The notes under the pieces were generated by a model, which worked only from the letters and a program-made list of their open reading frames with translations, did not search any database and was not told where the DNA came from. Below are positions 53,819-62,974 of a DNA stretch of 64,000 bases, one piece after another (within the stretch, counting starts at the first letter, position 1; each line of letters starts with the position of its first letter). Position numbers and translations under genes: made by a program. The stretch spans positions 152,133 through 216,132 of the forward strand of contig JADGBE010000001.1 of assembly GCA_015231615.1 (NCBI GenBank). Reading direction: 5' to 3'. The DNA comes from Desulfamplus sp. GTDB taxonomy: Bacteria > Desulfobacterota > Desulfobacteria > Desulfobacterales > Desulfobacteraceae.

Positions 53819-54880
53819 ATGTTTCGTTTTGCATCTCCGTTGTTTTTGGCTCTTATTTTGGTTATTCCAATAATATTTTTAATAAGTCGGAATAAAAAAA
53901 ATAGTAAATCTGTTAGAGAATACAATCAATATGCTTCTATCAATGTATCTTCAATCTCATTTTTAGATACGCAAGCAAATATTAAATCTAATCAAACTAA
54001 TCAAAATTCATTACAATCTCTTTCTATTGCCTTAGCTCGATTCCTACCAATCTTAAAATATACTGCACTTGTATTTATGATTATTGCCCTTGCCCGTCCT
54101 CAATGGGGAACTAAGAAGACCGATGTAACGACAGAAGGTATAAATATAATTCTTGCTTTGGATTTGTCTGAATCAATGGCAGCTCTTGATTTTTCAAGTA
54201 AAGGAAAAATTATTACTCGACTTGATGCAGTCAAAGAAGTTGTAAGTGATTTTATAATGAAAAGAGAGGGCGATAGAATCGGTATGGTTGTATTTGGTTC
54301 TCAAGCATTTACGCAACTGCCGCTGACCCGTGATTACAATACAATCTCATTTGTTCTTGAGAAACTCAAAATCGGTGCTGCTGGACCAAGCACAGCAATT
54401 GGTGATGCAGTTGGAATATCTCTTAAACGCCTTGAAGATATTAAAAGCAAATCAAACATAATTATTTTGCTTACTGACGGCAGCAGTAACAGCGGTGAAC
54501 TTGCTCCTGAAACAGCGGCATCAATTGCAGTAGAAAAAGGCGTTAAAATCTACACGATTGGAGTTGGAAAAGAAGGGAAAGCACCATTTCTAATCAATGA
54601 CCCTATTTTTGGTCAAAGATATGTCTATCAAAAGGTTGATATTGACCACGAAACTCTTAAAAAGATGGCTGACATGACTAAAGGAACTTTTTTTGCAGCA
54701 GAAGATGTTTCAAGCCTTCAAAAGATATACCAGATGATTGACAACCTTGAAAAGACAAAGGTTGATGTCAAATCTTGGGCAGAATACAATGAACTATATC
54801 TATGGCTTTTAGTATCAGCTTTGATTTTGCTTGGGGTTTATACTGTCCTTTCAAATACAAGATTGATAAGAATACCTTAA
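53819..54880 (+). CDS. batA: BatA-like VWA domain membrane protein
   Basis: A 353-residue protein: N-terminal helix (FASPLFLALILVIPIIFL), a second helix near 75-92, a periplasmic VWA domain with the MIDAS motif DLSESM (about 117-122) and TDGSSNSGE, and a C-terminal helix. BatA-type proteins belong to the aerotolerance operon and may assemble an envelope complex. It starts 18 bp after the DUF2283 stop. Confidence 0.88.
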   Translation: MFRFASPLFLALILVIPIIFLISRNKKNSKSVREYNQYASINVSSISFLDTQANIKSNQTNQNSLQSLSIALARFLPILKYTALVFMIIALARPQWGTKKTDVTTEGINIILALDLSESMAALDFSSKGKIITRLDAVKEVVSDFIMKREGDRIGMVVFGSQAFTQLPLTRDYNTISFVLEKLKIGAAGPSTAIGDAVGISLKRLEDIKSKSNIIILLTDGSSNSGELAPETAASIAVEKGVKIYTIGVGKEGKAPFLINDPIFGQRYVYQKVDIDHETLKKMADMTKGTFFAAEDVSSLQKIYQMIDNLEKTKVDVKSWAEYNELYLWLLVSALILLGVYTVLSNTRLIRIP

Positions 54881-54944
54881 TTTAGAGAAATCTTGATATG
54901 TTTTATTATAACATCTTAATATGATAAGGATATTTAGGAAGTAA

Positions 54945-55949
54945 ATGAAATTTTCAAATCCAAATATGTTCTATTTGATATGGCTTGTAGTTATGCTTCT
55001 TGGGTTTGTGATATACGGCACACGCAAACGCTCAAGAGTTGTGAGGCAATTTATCTCTTCCGTCTTAATTGAGACCATGATTAATGGTTATAGCCCAAAA
55101 CGGCAATGGGTTAAAGGGATTTTACTTACGCTTTCTCTATTTTTTCTTGTTCTATCTTTGACAGGTCCTCTTGTGGGATTCAAATGGGAAGAGGTTAAAG
55201 AAAAAGGCGTTGATATTATGATTGCATTGGACTGCTCAAGAAGTATGCTTGCAACTGATATAAAACCCACAAGATTAGAGCAGGCTAAACGTGAAATTAT
55301 TGATCTTCTTAACATGATGCACTCAGACAGGGCTGGGCTTGTTGCCTTTGCAGGCACATCAATTCTTCAATGCCCATTAACTCTTGACCATTCAGGATTC
55401 TCTATTTTTCTAAATGCCCTTAATCCTGATTATTTGCCAATGGGTGGAACTGACATAAGCGGTGCAATTAAAACCGCAATGAATGGTTTTGAGGGTAATT
55501 CAGAGACAGAAAAAGCGATCATATTAATTACAGATGGAGAGAACACAGCTTCTGATCCAGTAGAAGTTGCAACTGAGGCAGCAAAAAAAGGAATCAGAAT
55601 TTTTTGTATTGGCGTTGGACAAGAAGATGGTTCTCCCATACCAGACGCAAATGGCAGTTTCAAAAAAGATGATCAAGGTAAAATTATCATGTCAAAGGTT
55701 GATGATGAAGGTTTGCGTAAAATCGCAGCCATTGGCAATGGGATTTATGTCAAGTCGGTTGCTGGAGATATGGATTTAGATCAGATATACAACAACGAAA
55801 TTCAGAAAAAAATGGAAAAGAAAACTCTTGAAAGTGGCAAAAAAAAGGTGTGGGAAAACAGATTTCAATGGATGCTTTTGCCAGCTATTTTGATGTTAAT
55901 TGTCGAGATAGCTCTTTCTGAACGTAATAGGATAGGACAGGGATATTGA
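54945..55949 (+). CDS. batB: BatB-like VWA domain membrane protein
   Basis: A 334-residue paralogue of BatA with the same helix-helix-VWA-helix layout. The MIDAS motif is DCSRSM (about 98-103), and TDGENTASDP, GVGQEDGSPIP and SVAGDMDLDQIY follow. It is closely followed by the TPR gene, after a solitary repeat module. Confidence 0.88.
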   Translation: MKFSNPNMFYLIWLVVMLLGFVIYGTRKRSRVVRQFISSVLIETMINGYSPKRQWVKGILLTLSLFFLVLSLTGPLVGFKWEEVKEKGVDIMIALDCSRSMLATDIKPTRLEQAKREIIDLLNMMHSDRAGLVAFAGTSILQCPLTLDHSGFSIFLNALNPDYLPMGGTDISGAIKTAMNGFEGNSETEKAIILITDGENTASDPVEVATEAAKKGIRIFCIGVGQEDGSPIPDANGSFKKDDQGKIIMSKVDDEGLRKIAAIGNGIYVKSVAGDMDLDQIYNNEIQKKMEKKTLESGKKKVWENRFQWMLLPAILMLIVEIALSERNRIGQGY

Positions 55950-55986
55950 AAATGGCATTATGGAGGTTTTATTATATAGAAAACTT

Positions 55987-56009
55987 AGCCCTGAGCTTTA
56001 TCTCTGGGC
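55987..56009 (-). repeat. Solitary module 1 of the three-hairpin repeat family
   Basis: AGCCCTGAGCTTTATCTCTG followed by GGC, almost identical to module 1 at 41894-41916. No module 2 or 3 is next to it. It sits between batB and batC. Confidence 0.7.
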
Positions 56010-56036
56010 GTTCAAATATTATTAGGTTATCTGTTT

Positions 56037-56939
56037 ATGAAAAGTATTAATATATTCACTCTTATTTTTATGAGCCTTATTTTGATTCACAATTGTGCTT
56101 CCGCAAGCAGTTCCACCAGTGTCAAAAAAGGCATTGAAGCATACGAACAGGGAAAATATGAAGATTCAATGAAGAGCTTTATTGATGCCCAGCTTGAACG
56201 CCCAGAATTGCCAGAGTTATACTATAATATTGGCAGTGCAGCGTATAAAAAAGAAGATTATGAAGCAGCATTGAATAATTTTACAAAAGCCAAAGAGAGC
56301 TTAAAGGATAGTAAAGATGATGATACAAAATTACTTAGAGAAAAGAGTGTCTATAATCTTGGCAATACAAAATATAGAATGGGAGACCTTGAGGGTGCAG
56401 TTAAAGAGCTTGAGCAGATTCCTAAAACATCTCAAATTTACAATGATGCAAAAGAAAATATAGATTTTGTAAAGAAAAAGATAGAGGAGCAGAAAAAGCA
56501 AGAGCAGCAAGATAACAAAGATAAGCAAAACCAGAATCAGGATAGTCAGGATAAAGAAGAGAATAAGGATAAAGAAGATAAAAATAAACAGGAACAGAAC
56601 AAAGAAAATCAAGATAAAAAAGAACAGAATAAGCAAAATCAAGGTGATAAAGAGCAAGAACAACAAAACAAGGCTGAACAAGATAAGAAAAATCAAGAAC
56701 AGCAGCAAAACGAACATCAGGAAAATCAAGATAAAAAGCAGCAAGAACAAAATGGAGAACAGCAAAAGCCTAAAGATTCAAAACAAGTAGAAAATCAAAC
56801 AGGAGAAAGTAAAGAAAAAAACTCTGAAAAAGGTGAGAATCAGCAGAGTCGTGAGCATCTTCTTAATAGACTTGAAGATAAACCCGGTAGTGCTATGATG
56901 CCTGTATATAGTGAGCAGCCAGTGTTAAAGGATTGGTAG
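56037..56939 (+). CDS. batC: BatC-like TPR protein with a Lys/Gln/Glu-rich tail
   Basis: A 300-residue exported protein. A signal sequence (1-23) precedes TPR motifs (ELYYNIGSAAYKKEDYEAAL, VYNLGNTKYRMGDLEGAV) from about 28 to 145. Residues about 150-285 are a low-complexity run of Lys, Gln, Asn, Asp and Glu. The fold and place fit BatC. A Cys at about 20 could be lipidated, but the lipobox is poor. It ends 2 bp before the BatD start. Confidence 0.82.
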   Translation: MKSINIFTLIFMSLILIHNCASASSSTSVKKGIEAYEQGKYEDSMKSFIDAQLERPELPELYYNIGSAAYKKEDYEAALNNFTKAKESLKDSKDDDTKLLREKSVYNLGNTKYRMGDLEGAVKELEQIPKTSQIYNDAKENIDFVKKKIEEQKKQEQQDNKDKQNQNQDSQDKEENKDKEDKNKQEQNKENQDKKEQNKQNQGDKEQEQQNKAEQDKKNQEQQQNEHQENQDKKQQEQNGEQQKPKDSKQVENQTGESKEKNSEKGENQQSREHLLNRLEDKPGSAMMPVYSEQPVLKDW

Positions 56940-56941
56940 AT

Positions 56942-59788
56942 ATGAACCTAAAAGTATTGAAATTAGTTATTCTAATCACCTCATTTTTGTTGATTAACCC
57001 TTTAAAAGGGTTTTGTTTTAACGTAACTGCCATGGTTGATAGAAACAGCATATCAATCAACGATTCAATAGCCCTTTCTGTTGTATTTGAAGATGGAGAA
57101 GGTGAAGTAGATACTTCAGCAATAGCTGATTTTACTATTGTGTCGCAAAGTAGCAGTAGCAATATATCAATAATCAACGGCAAATATTCTAAATCTGTTA
57201 CTACTACATATAGCTTGATTCCAAAAAAAGTAGGAACTTTAAAAATTCCGCCACTCAAGGTTGAGTATGATAACAAGATTTACGCAACACAAGAGATTAC
57301 AATTGAGGTGTCAGGGCAATCTACAAATCATAAAGATAAAGGCTCAAAAGATATTTTTGTTGAGTCTGGCATTTCAAGGAGTTCGCTTTTTACAGGCGAG
57401 CAAGCTGTCTATCAATTAAGGTTTTACAGTGCTGTAAAGTTATCTAACGCATCTCTTCAACCTCCATCTTTTAAAGGATTTACCGCAAAAGAGGCTGGAG
57501 AAAGAAAGAGCTACAAAGAGACAATCAACGGCAGACTATATTATGTTACAGAGATAAACTACGTTATTATTCCTGAAACAGCAGGAGAACTTGAGATTGA
57601 GCCAGCAGTTATAGTTTGTGACGTACCTGTAAGGCGAAATAACCGAAGCGGTTTTCCAGACCCGTTTGATGATCCATTTTTTTCAAATAATGGTGTTTTT
57701 TCGTTTGGCAGAAGCGAAACGAGACAGTTTGCAACTGAACCTATAGCAGTTAAAGTTGAACAGCTACCTTCTTATCCTTTCAACTCTTCATCTGGTAGTT
57801 CTTCACTTAATAGCTCTTCTTCATCTAATAAGGCTTCAGGAAATTCTGGTGTATCAGACAATATCCCATTTTCTGGACTTGTTGGTGATTTCTCAATTGA
57901 TGCAAGTTTAGATAATTCAAAACTTAAGATTGGTGATTCTGCAACTTTAACTATCACCATTTCAGGAAAAGGGAACATCATGGATGCACAAGCTCCATCT
58001 GTCTTAATACCTTCTGATTTTAAAGTTTATGATGACACGCCAGAAGAGTCAATTCAGCTCTCTCTTGAAGGTTATAGTGGCAAAAAAATATTTAAAAAAG
58101 CTATTGTTCCTATAAAATCAGTTAAATATATAATCAAGCCCGTTGTTTTATCGTTTTTTAATGTCTCAAAGCATAAATATGAAACTATCTCCACAAATGA
58201 GATTGCTGTTGAAGTGGAAAATTTAACGGAAGATCAGCAAATAGATACTAATAATGAATCTAAAAGTTCTAACTCTGTAAGTCAAAGTGGAAACGATACA
58301 GGGACAAGCTCAATAAACTCATTTAATAACAAAATGGTTGTGAAAAAAAAGAGTGTTGAGTTTACAGGCAAAGATATTTTATCAATCAAAGAAGACCTTT
58401 CTGTTCTTGTAAGTAAAAGAGAGCTTTCATTTACAATGTTTTTATCTCTATTTTTTCTGCCATGCCTTCTATTTTTGATATTTAAATTGGCTGTGGCAAT
58501 TGGAAAAAGAGAGAGTTCAGTATCAGAGATAATGTTAAAAAGAGCAAAGATTAGTTTAGCTGAAGCATCAAGAAGTTTAAAAGAAGCTGAAGTATCAACA
58601 AATTTAAGAGAGAATGACAATATTATTTCAGAACAATTTTTCAAACGTCTCCACGATGCACTTATTGCAATGCTTATCTCTAAAACCAATTTACAACTTT
58701 CTAATGGAGCAATTCCAGCTATTACAGCATACGAGGCAACCCAAATTCTTACAGATGCTGGCTCTTCAAAAGAGGTTGCTATTGAATTTACATCAATATT
58801 AAATGAAATTGAATCAGCAAGATATGGAAAGCAGGAGAACACCTTTGATTATCGTTATCAGCTTCTTGCAAAGACTCAAAAACTTTTTCAGACCCTTGGG
58901 GTTTTGATTATATTTATTTCCGCCTTTATGCTGTCGGTTCTGCTTTTGTCTGTATATCCTGAAAAAATCTACGCAAATGAAGCACTTAAAGCAGAAATCG
59001 CAGAAAACCTTAAATCAGAAGATATTCACTCAGAAAGTTCAAAAGAACTTAAAACAGAAAATTTTAAATCAGGAACTCTTTTTCTTGAAGGGGTAAAAGC
59101 CTATCACAACGGCGATTTTCAGACAGCAGCAGATAAATTTTTATCAATTGCACAGGGGAAAGCGATTGATAGTGGAAGCAACGGTTACGATAAAACTCAA
59201 ACAAAAGGGATCAAAAATCCTTATTTATACTACAATCTTGGCAATGCCTACATTAAAGCAGGCGATGTTGGTCGTGCGATTTTGTGGTATGAGCGGGCAA
59301 AAAAAGAGATTCCCCTTGATCCTGATTTACGGTTTAACCTTGATTATGCAAGGGGTTTTGTAACTGATTTAAACGAAAATTTTGATATTTCAGAGCTTAT
59401 ATTTTTTTGGAAAGATTATTTTCCACGTCAAATTATTCAGTATGTTGCAATTGCCTTATCTTTTATATTTTTTATCTATTCAGGAGTAAGAGGATTTAAG
59501 AGAAAAAAAATCTTTACTCCAGCAGGTGTTATTATCTTTTTAGCTCTTGTTTTTGCTGGCTGCACATCTTTTTATTTATATTATAGCAACCACTTTAATA
59601 AATGTGCCATTGTTGTCTCAAAAGAGGCATCAGTTAGGTCTGGCAATTCAAAAGATGCAACCCAGCTTTTTATTCTTCATTCAGGAACAAAAGTAAGAGT
59701 TGAAGAGATAAAAGATAATTATCTGAAAATATTGTTTTCCAAAGATAAAATAGGTTGGGTTAGCGTAGCTGATGCAGAGATAATATAG
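56942..59788 (+). CDS. batD: BatD-BatE fusion protein
   Basis: A 948-residue membrane protein. The N-terminal part (about 1-510) is BatD-like: a signal peptide, immunoglobulin-like beta domains (DRNSISINDSIALSVVFEDG, VESGISRSSLFTGEQAVYQL), a Ser-rich linker and a membrane helix. After a helical region the C-terminus is BatE-like: TPR motifs (FLEGVKAYHNGDFQTAADKF, LYYNLGNAYIKAGDVGRAI), two membrane helices and an SH3-type domain (KEASVRSGNSKDATQLFILHSGTKV). BatD and BatE are separate genes in Bacteroides. ATG 56942, with AAAGGA 9 nt upstream, is preferred over TTG 56933. Confidence 0.85.
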   Translation: MNLKVLKLVILITSFLLINPLKGFCFNVTAMVDRNSISINDSIALSVVFEDGEGEVDTSAIADFTIVSQSSSSNISIINGKYSKSVTTTYSLIPKKVGTLKIPPLKVEYDNKIYATQEITIEVSGQSTNHKDKGSKDIFVESGISRSSLFTGEQAVYQLRFYSAVKLSNASLQPPSFKGFTAKEAGERKSYKETINGRLYYVTEINYVIIPETAGELEIEPAVIVCDVPVRRNNRSGFPDPFDDPFFSNNGVFSFGRSETRQFATEPIAVKVEQLPSYPFNSSSGSSSLNSSSSSNKASGNSGVSDNIPFSGLVGDFSIDASLDNSKLKIGDSATLTITISGKGNIMDAQAPSVLIPSDFKVYDDTPEESIQLSLEGYSGKKIFKKAIVPIKSVKYIIKPVVLSFFNVSKHKYETISTNEIAVEVENLTEDQQIDTNNESKSSNSVSQSGNDTGTSSINSFNNKMVVKKKSVEFTGKDILSIKEDLSVLVSKRELSFTMFLSLFFLPCLLFLIFKLAVAIGKRESSVSEIMLKRAKISLAEASRSLKEAEVSTNLRENDNIISEQFFKRLHDALIAMLISKTNLQLSNGAIPAITAYEATQILTDAGSSKEVAIEFTSILNEIESARYGKQENTFDYRYQLLAKTQKLFQTLGVLIIFISAFMLSVLLLSVYPEKIYANEALKAEIAENLKSEDIHSESSKELKTENFKSGTLFLEGVKAYHNGDFQTAADKFLSIAQGKAIDSGSNGYDKTQTKGIKNPYLYYNLGNAYIKAGDVGRAILWYERAKKEIPLDPDLRFNLDYARGFVTDLNENFDISELIFFWKDYFPRQIIQYVAIALSFIFFIYSGVRGFKRKKIFTPAGVIIFLALVFAGCTSFYLYYSNHFNKCAIVVSKEASVRSGNSKDATQLFILHSGTKVRVEEIKDNYLKILFSKDKIGWVSVADAEII

Positions 59789-59809
59789 TAAAATGGGCTT
59801 TTTACACCC

Positions 59810-59835
59810 TTAGCCGGCGATTTATCGCCGACTAA
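59810..59835. repeat. Solitary hairpin related to module 3
   Basis: TTAG-C-CGGCGAT / ATCGCCG-A-CTAA with a TT loop and one C-A mismatch. Its AGCCGxxG core is like module 3 of the three-hairpin family. It lies between batD and the EI24-like gene and might also act as a terminator, although no T-run follows. Confidence 0.55.
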
Positions 59836-59868
59836 AAACAATTTCCACAAATGAAATAGGAGCGTTAT

Positions 59869-60591
59869 ATGAGTTTTATTAAAGGAATAATTTATAACTT
59901 TAGGGGGCTAATTATGGGTTTGACAAATCCCAAGCTCCTTTTTCTTGGTATGTTGAGGCTTGTAGTTGTTGTCGTTTTAACTATCTTCTGTTCTGGTCTT
60001 GTTCTTATGTGGCATCAAGAGATTCTAAATCTTATTTGGATACAACCAGAAGCAGGTTGGATATTGTTTGTCTGGAGAGTAGTCTCTTGGATTCTATCCA
60101 TCTTTCTTGCCGCAGTTTCTGGTATCTTTTCATATATAGTTGCACAATTACTATTTTCTGTCTTTGTGATGGACTATATGTCAAGAATTACTGAAAAGAT
60201 AATTTTAGGTCAAGGCAATGTTAATCAAGACTCTAATATATCTTTTTTTAGGCTGTTTATTTACTTAGTAAAACAGGAGATACCAAGAGCCATAATTCCA
60301 CTTATGCTTATGTTGTTCATTATGGGATTAGGTTTTTTAACACCACTTGGTCCGGTTGTTGCCATTGTCTCATCTATTATTGCAACTATATTTCTTGCAT
60401 GGGATAACACAGACCTTGTACCTGCAAGAAGAATGATTCCATTTAATCAAAGATTTGTTTTTTTGAAGAAAAACCTATTGTTTCATATTGGGTTTGGTTT
60501 CTGCTTTCTTATTCCTTGGATAAATATTTTGTTTCTATCTTTTGCCCCTGTTGGTGCAACAATCTATTTCTTAGAAAATGAACGGCTATGA
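59869..60591 (+). CDS. EI24/CysZ-like membrane protein
   Basis: A 240-residue integral membrane protein with about five hydrophobic segments. The amphipathic start FIKGIIYNFRGLIMGLTNPKLLFLG and the C-terminal WDNTDLVPARRMIPFNQRFVF and FLSFAPVGATIYFLENE motifs fit the EI24/CysZ family; CysZ is a sulfate channel. A clear GGAG site precedes the ATG. Its stop overlaps the next gene's ATG by 4 bases (ATGA), so the two are coupled. Confidence 0.82.
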   Translation: MSFIKGIIYNFRGLIMGLTNPKLLFLGMLRLVVVVVLTIFCSGLVLMWHQEILNLIWIQPEAGWILFVWRVVSWILSIFLAAVSGIFSYIVAQLLFSVFVMDYMSRITEKIILGQGNVNQDSNISFFRLFIYLVKQEIPRAIIPLMLMLFIMGLGFLTPLGPVVAIVSSIIATIFLAWDNTDLVPARRMIPFNQRFVFLKKNLLFHIGFGFCFLIPWINILFLSFAPVGATIYFLENERL

Positions 60592-61076
60592 ACTGTCCAA
60601 ACTCCCATATAGATTTTAGTCTCTTTAAATCTACTCCATCACATCTATACGACATATCTACAAGCAACAGGGCAAAAGATAAATCTAATGAAGCTATAAA
60701 GATTGAGGAAAAAAAGGTTATTGTTTGTGCTTTTTGCGGTAATTTAATCACAGATGTACGCCAAATTATATCTGTAAATGGATCGCATCAGCATGTTTTT
60801 GTCAATCCTCATGGTATTGTTTTTGATACGATATGTTTTAATCAATGTGATGGCTGTGTAGTTGATTTAGCATTCTCTTCTGAATTCTCGTGGTTTCATG
60901 GCTATAGCTGGAAAGTTGCTGGCTGTAATAGATGTTATCAACATCTTGGTTGGTTATTCTTATTGGATAGTATTAGCTCTTCTGGTAATAAAATTGACAC
61001 TTCTCTTGGTGGTGTAAAATCTTTCCTATATAAATCATTCTATTGTCTTATTTTACAAAATATAATCATTCCATAA
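60588..61076 (+). CDS. Bacterial cereblon-like protein (CULT domain)
   Basis: A 162-residue cytoplasmic protein whose residues 45-125 match the CULT (thalidomide-binding) fold of cereblon. The zinc Cys are CAFC (47, 50) and CNRC (113, 116). The three Trp of the ligand cage are W102, W108 and W122, in FSWFHGYSW and HLGWLF. The spacings W-x5-W, W-x4-C, CxxC and C-x5-W equal those of human cereblon (W380, W386, C391, C394, W400). The VNPHG motif (72-76) is also kept. The N-terminal 40 residues are unlike the family. It is translationally coupled to the EI24/CysZ-like gene. CULT proteins bind cyclic imides and uridine-like ligands; its own ligand is unknown. Confidence 0.9.
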   Translation: MNCPNSHIDFSLFKSTPSHLYDISTSNRAKDKSNEAIKIEEKKVIVCAFCGNLITDVRQIISVNGSHQHVFVNPHGIVFDTICFNQCDGCVVDLAFSSEFSWFHGYSWKVAGCNRCYQHLGWLFLLDSISSSGNKIDTSLGGVKSFLYKSFYCLILQNIIIP

Positions 61077-61136
61077 TAAATTCAAATACTAAAATGTTTA
61101 AGAAGTTGTTAGGTTTAAGGCAACAATTTTAGTATA

Positions 61137-61164
61137 TTGGATTTAGATTGCTTAATGATATAAT
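61137..61164 (+). promoter_or_regulatory. Probable sigma-70 promoter of carD
   Basis: TTGGAT (61137-61142) and a perfect TATAAT (61159-61164) are separated by 16 bp. The predicted start lies near 61171, about 80 nt before the carD ATG. It is the best promoter match I see in the window. Confidence 0.55.
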
Positions 61165-61249
61165 CTTATGGTATATTTTTTGAAATGATGGCAATATTGT
61201 TTGGGTAAGAATTAACAAGAGTAGTGCTTACAAATAGGGGGATAGTCTA

Positions 61250-61759
61250 ATGGCAGTCGTAGGTGGACCTGTAAAAAAACATTTTAATAAAGGTGATCTG
61301 GCTGTTTATCCTGCACATGGGGTAGGCTGTATTGAATCCATTGAAACCAAAGAGATCAATGGTCAAAATATGAATTTTTATATGATGAAAATCATTGAAA
61401 ATGGCATGGTTATAATGATTCCTACGTCAAAAGTCGAATCTGTGGGACTTAGGGATATTATCCCTGAAAATGAAATTCCACAAGTTTATAAGATTATGCA
61501 GAAAAAGACCCAGATACCTGATAATCAAACATGGAACCGCCGGTATCGTGAATATATGGATAAGATTAAAACTGGTTCAATATATGATGTTGCAGAGGTA
61601 TTTAGAGATCTGTTTCATCTAAAACTTGAAAAAGATCTCTCATTTGGGGAGCGGAAACTTCTTGATACAGCCCAAAGTCTTCTTGTGCAGGAACTTTCAA
61701 CATCAAAATCTGTAAATGAAAAGGATATGATTACAGAGATAGAAAATCTTTTTGCATAG
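61250..61759 (+). CDS. CarD-family transcription regulator
   Basis: A 169-residue CarD/CdnL protein. The N-terminal Tudor-like RNA polymerase interaction domain (KGDLAVYPAHGVGCIESIE) and the C-terminal helical DNA-binding part (WNRRYREYMDKIKTGSIYDVAEVFRDL, with the family Trp) are complete. CarD binds RNAP beta and stabilises the open complex at rRNA and other promoters. AGGGGG upstream of the ATG. Followed by a terminator and rluD. Confidence 0.94.
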   Translation: MAVVGGPVKKHFNKGDLAVYPAHGVGCIESIETKEINGQNMNFYMMKIIENGMVIMIPTSKVESVGLRDIIPENEIPQVYKIMQKKTQIPDNQTWNRRYREYMDKIKTGSIYDVAEVFRDLFHLKLEKDLSFGERKLLDTAQSLLVQELSTSKSVNEKDMITEIENLFA

Positions 61760-61781
61760 AATACTTAAATAATCAAAGTTT

Positions 61782-61815
61782 AAAACCGATAGTCGCATGG
61801 CGGCTGTCGGTTTTT
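61782..61815 (+). terminator. Rho-independent terminator after carD
   Basis: Stem AAAACCGATAG / CTGTCGGTTTT (11 bp with one T-G wobble) around an 11-nt loop, followed by a T-run. It closes the carD transcript. Confidence 0.85.
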
Positions 61816-61858
61816 CATTTAATCTTATGGAAAAAACTCTATTTTAAAGAGATAAGTT

Positions 61859-62872
61859 TTGGAAATTAAATTTGTTGTTGACATAGAATCTGACGGTAAT
61901 CGTCTTGACTACGTGGTTGCTGCAAAATTAGCTGAATACTCCCGTTCTTTAGTTGCACAATTGATTAAAAATGGAGAAATTTTAGTATCTGATAAAACAA
62001 AGAAGCCCTCTTCAAAAGTCTATACAGGAGATATTATTTCAGGATTCTTAAATGATTGCCAAAATAAAGAGCTTATAGCTACAGGCAAAAAGCTCTTTGT
62101 GGAGAATGAAAAAAACATTATTGAAGATAGTGATATTAAAAAAAGACCATTTGATATTATATACGAGGATTCCCATATTCTTGTTATCAATAAGGATTAT
62201 GGAGTAGTTGTTCATCCTGGTGCTGGAAACAGCTCTGGAACACTTGTTGATTCTCTGATACATTACTGTCCACAAATTCAATCTGTTGGGGAAGATAGTT
62301 TAAGACCCGGTATTGTCCATAGATTAGATAAAGATACAAGCGGCGTTATGGTTGTTGCAAAAGAGAACCAACCATTCTTGTTTCTTAAAAAAGAGTTCAT
62401 GCAAAGAAGGGTAGGAAAAAGATACCTGGCCCTTGTCTCGGGTAATCTAAAAGAGGATTCGGGAAGAGTTATACTGCCAATTGGTCGCCATCCTGTTAAA
62501 CGTAAGATGATGTCAACTCTTCCTGAAAATGGTCGATATGCAGAGACAATTTGGAATGTAAAGCAAAGATATGGTAATGCTACTTTAGTTGAAGCAGAGC
62601 TTAAAACAGGAAGAACTCATCAGGTACGAGTTCATTTTAAAGCAATTGGACACCCATTAGTCGGAGACCCTGTTTATGGTTTTAAAAAAGGTAAGGTCAG
62701 ACTACAAGGTGTAAAAAAAGAAGATAGAGAATTTAATAAAATCCAAAATACTATTGCAAGGCAGATGCTTCATGCGTGGAAGCTAATTTTTAGACATCCA
62801 TGGTCAGGCAAGAAGGTTGAATTTATGGCATCTTTGCCTGATGATATGGCAAGGTTTATTGATTTTGTTTGA
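61859..62872 (+). CDS. rluD: Pseudouridine synthase RluD type
   Basis: A 337-residue RluA-family enzyme that makes pseudouridines in 23S rRNA helix 69. The N-terminal S4 domain (about 8-60; RLDYVVAAKL, SRSLVAQLIKNGEI) is followed by the catalytic HRLDKDTSGVMVVAK motif with the active-site Asp, then GRTHQVRVHFKAIGHPLVGDPVYG. The start is TTG 61859 with only a weak AAAGAG upstream. Confidence 0.93.
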   Translation: MEIKFVVDIESDGNRLDYVVAAKLAEYSRSLVAQLIKNGEILVSDKTKKPSSKVYTGDIISGFLNDCQNKELIATGKKLFVENEKNIIEDSDIKKRPFDIIYEDSHILVINKDYGVVVHPGAGNSSGTLVDSLIHYCPQIQSVGEDSLRPGIVHRLDKDTSGVMVVAKENQPFLFLKKEFMQRRVGKRYLALVSGNLKEDSGRVILPIGRHPVKRKMMSTLPENGRYAETIWNVKQRYGNATLVEAELKTGRTHQVRVHFKAIGHPLVGDPVYGFKKGKVRLQGVKKEDREFNKIQNTIARQMLHAWKLIFRHPWSGKKVEFMASLPDDMARFIDFV

Positions 62873-62974
62873 TTTAATTTATCTTTTAAATAGTTTTAAA
62901 GGCAGTGGGCTTAAACTGTTCTACAATTTTTTCCAAATAGATTCTTTGTGTTCCATTTATTGATTCTTAAATCC
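62873..62974. other. Spacer between rluD and the transposase pseudogene
   Basis: About 100 AT-rich bases with no gene or clear signal. Confidence 0.5.

Noticed and set aside
56331..56765. Open frame on the minus strand opposite batC
   Set aside because: It is the antisense of the Lys/Gln-rich tail and encodes only Leu/Ile/Phe runs; the batC frame has the TPR motifs.
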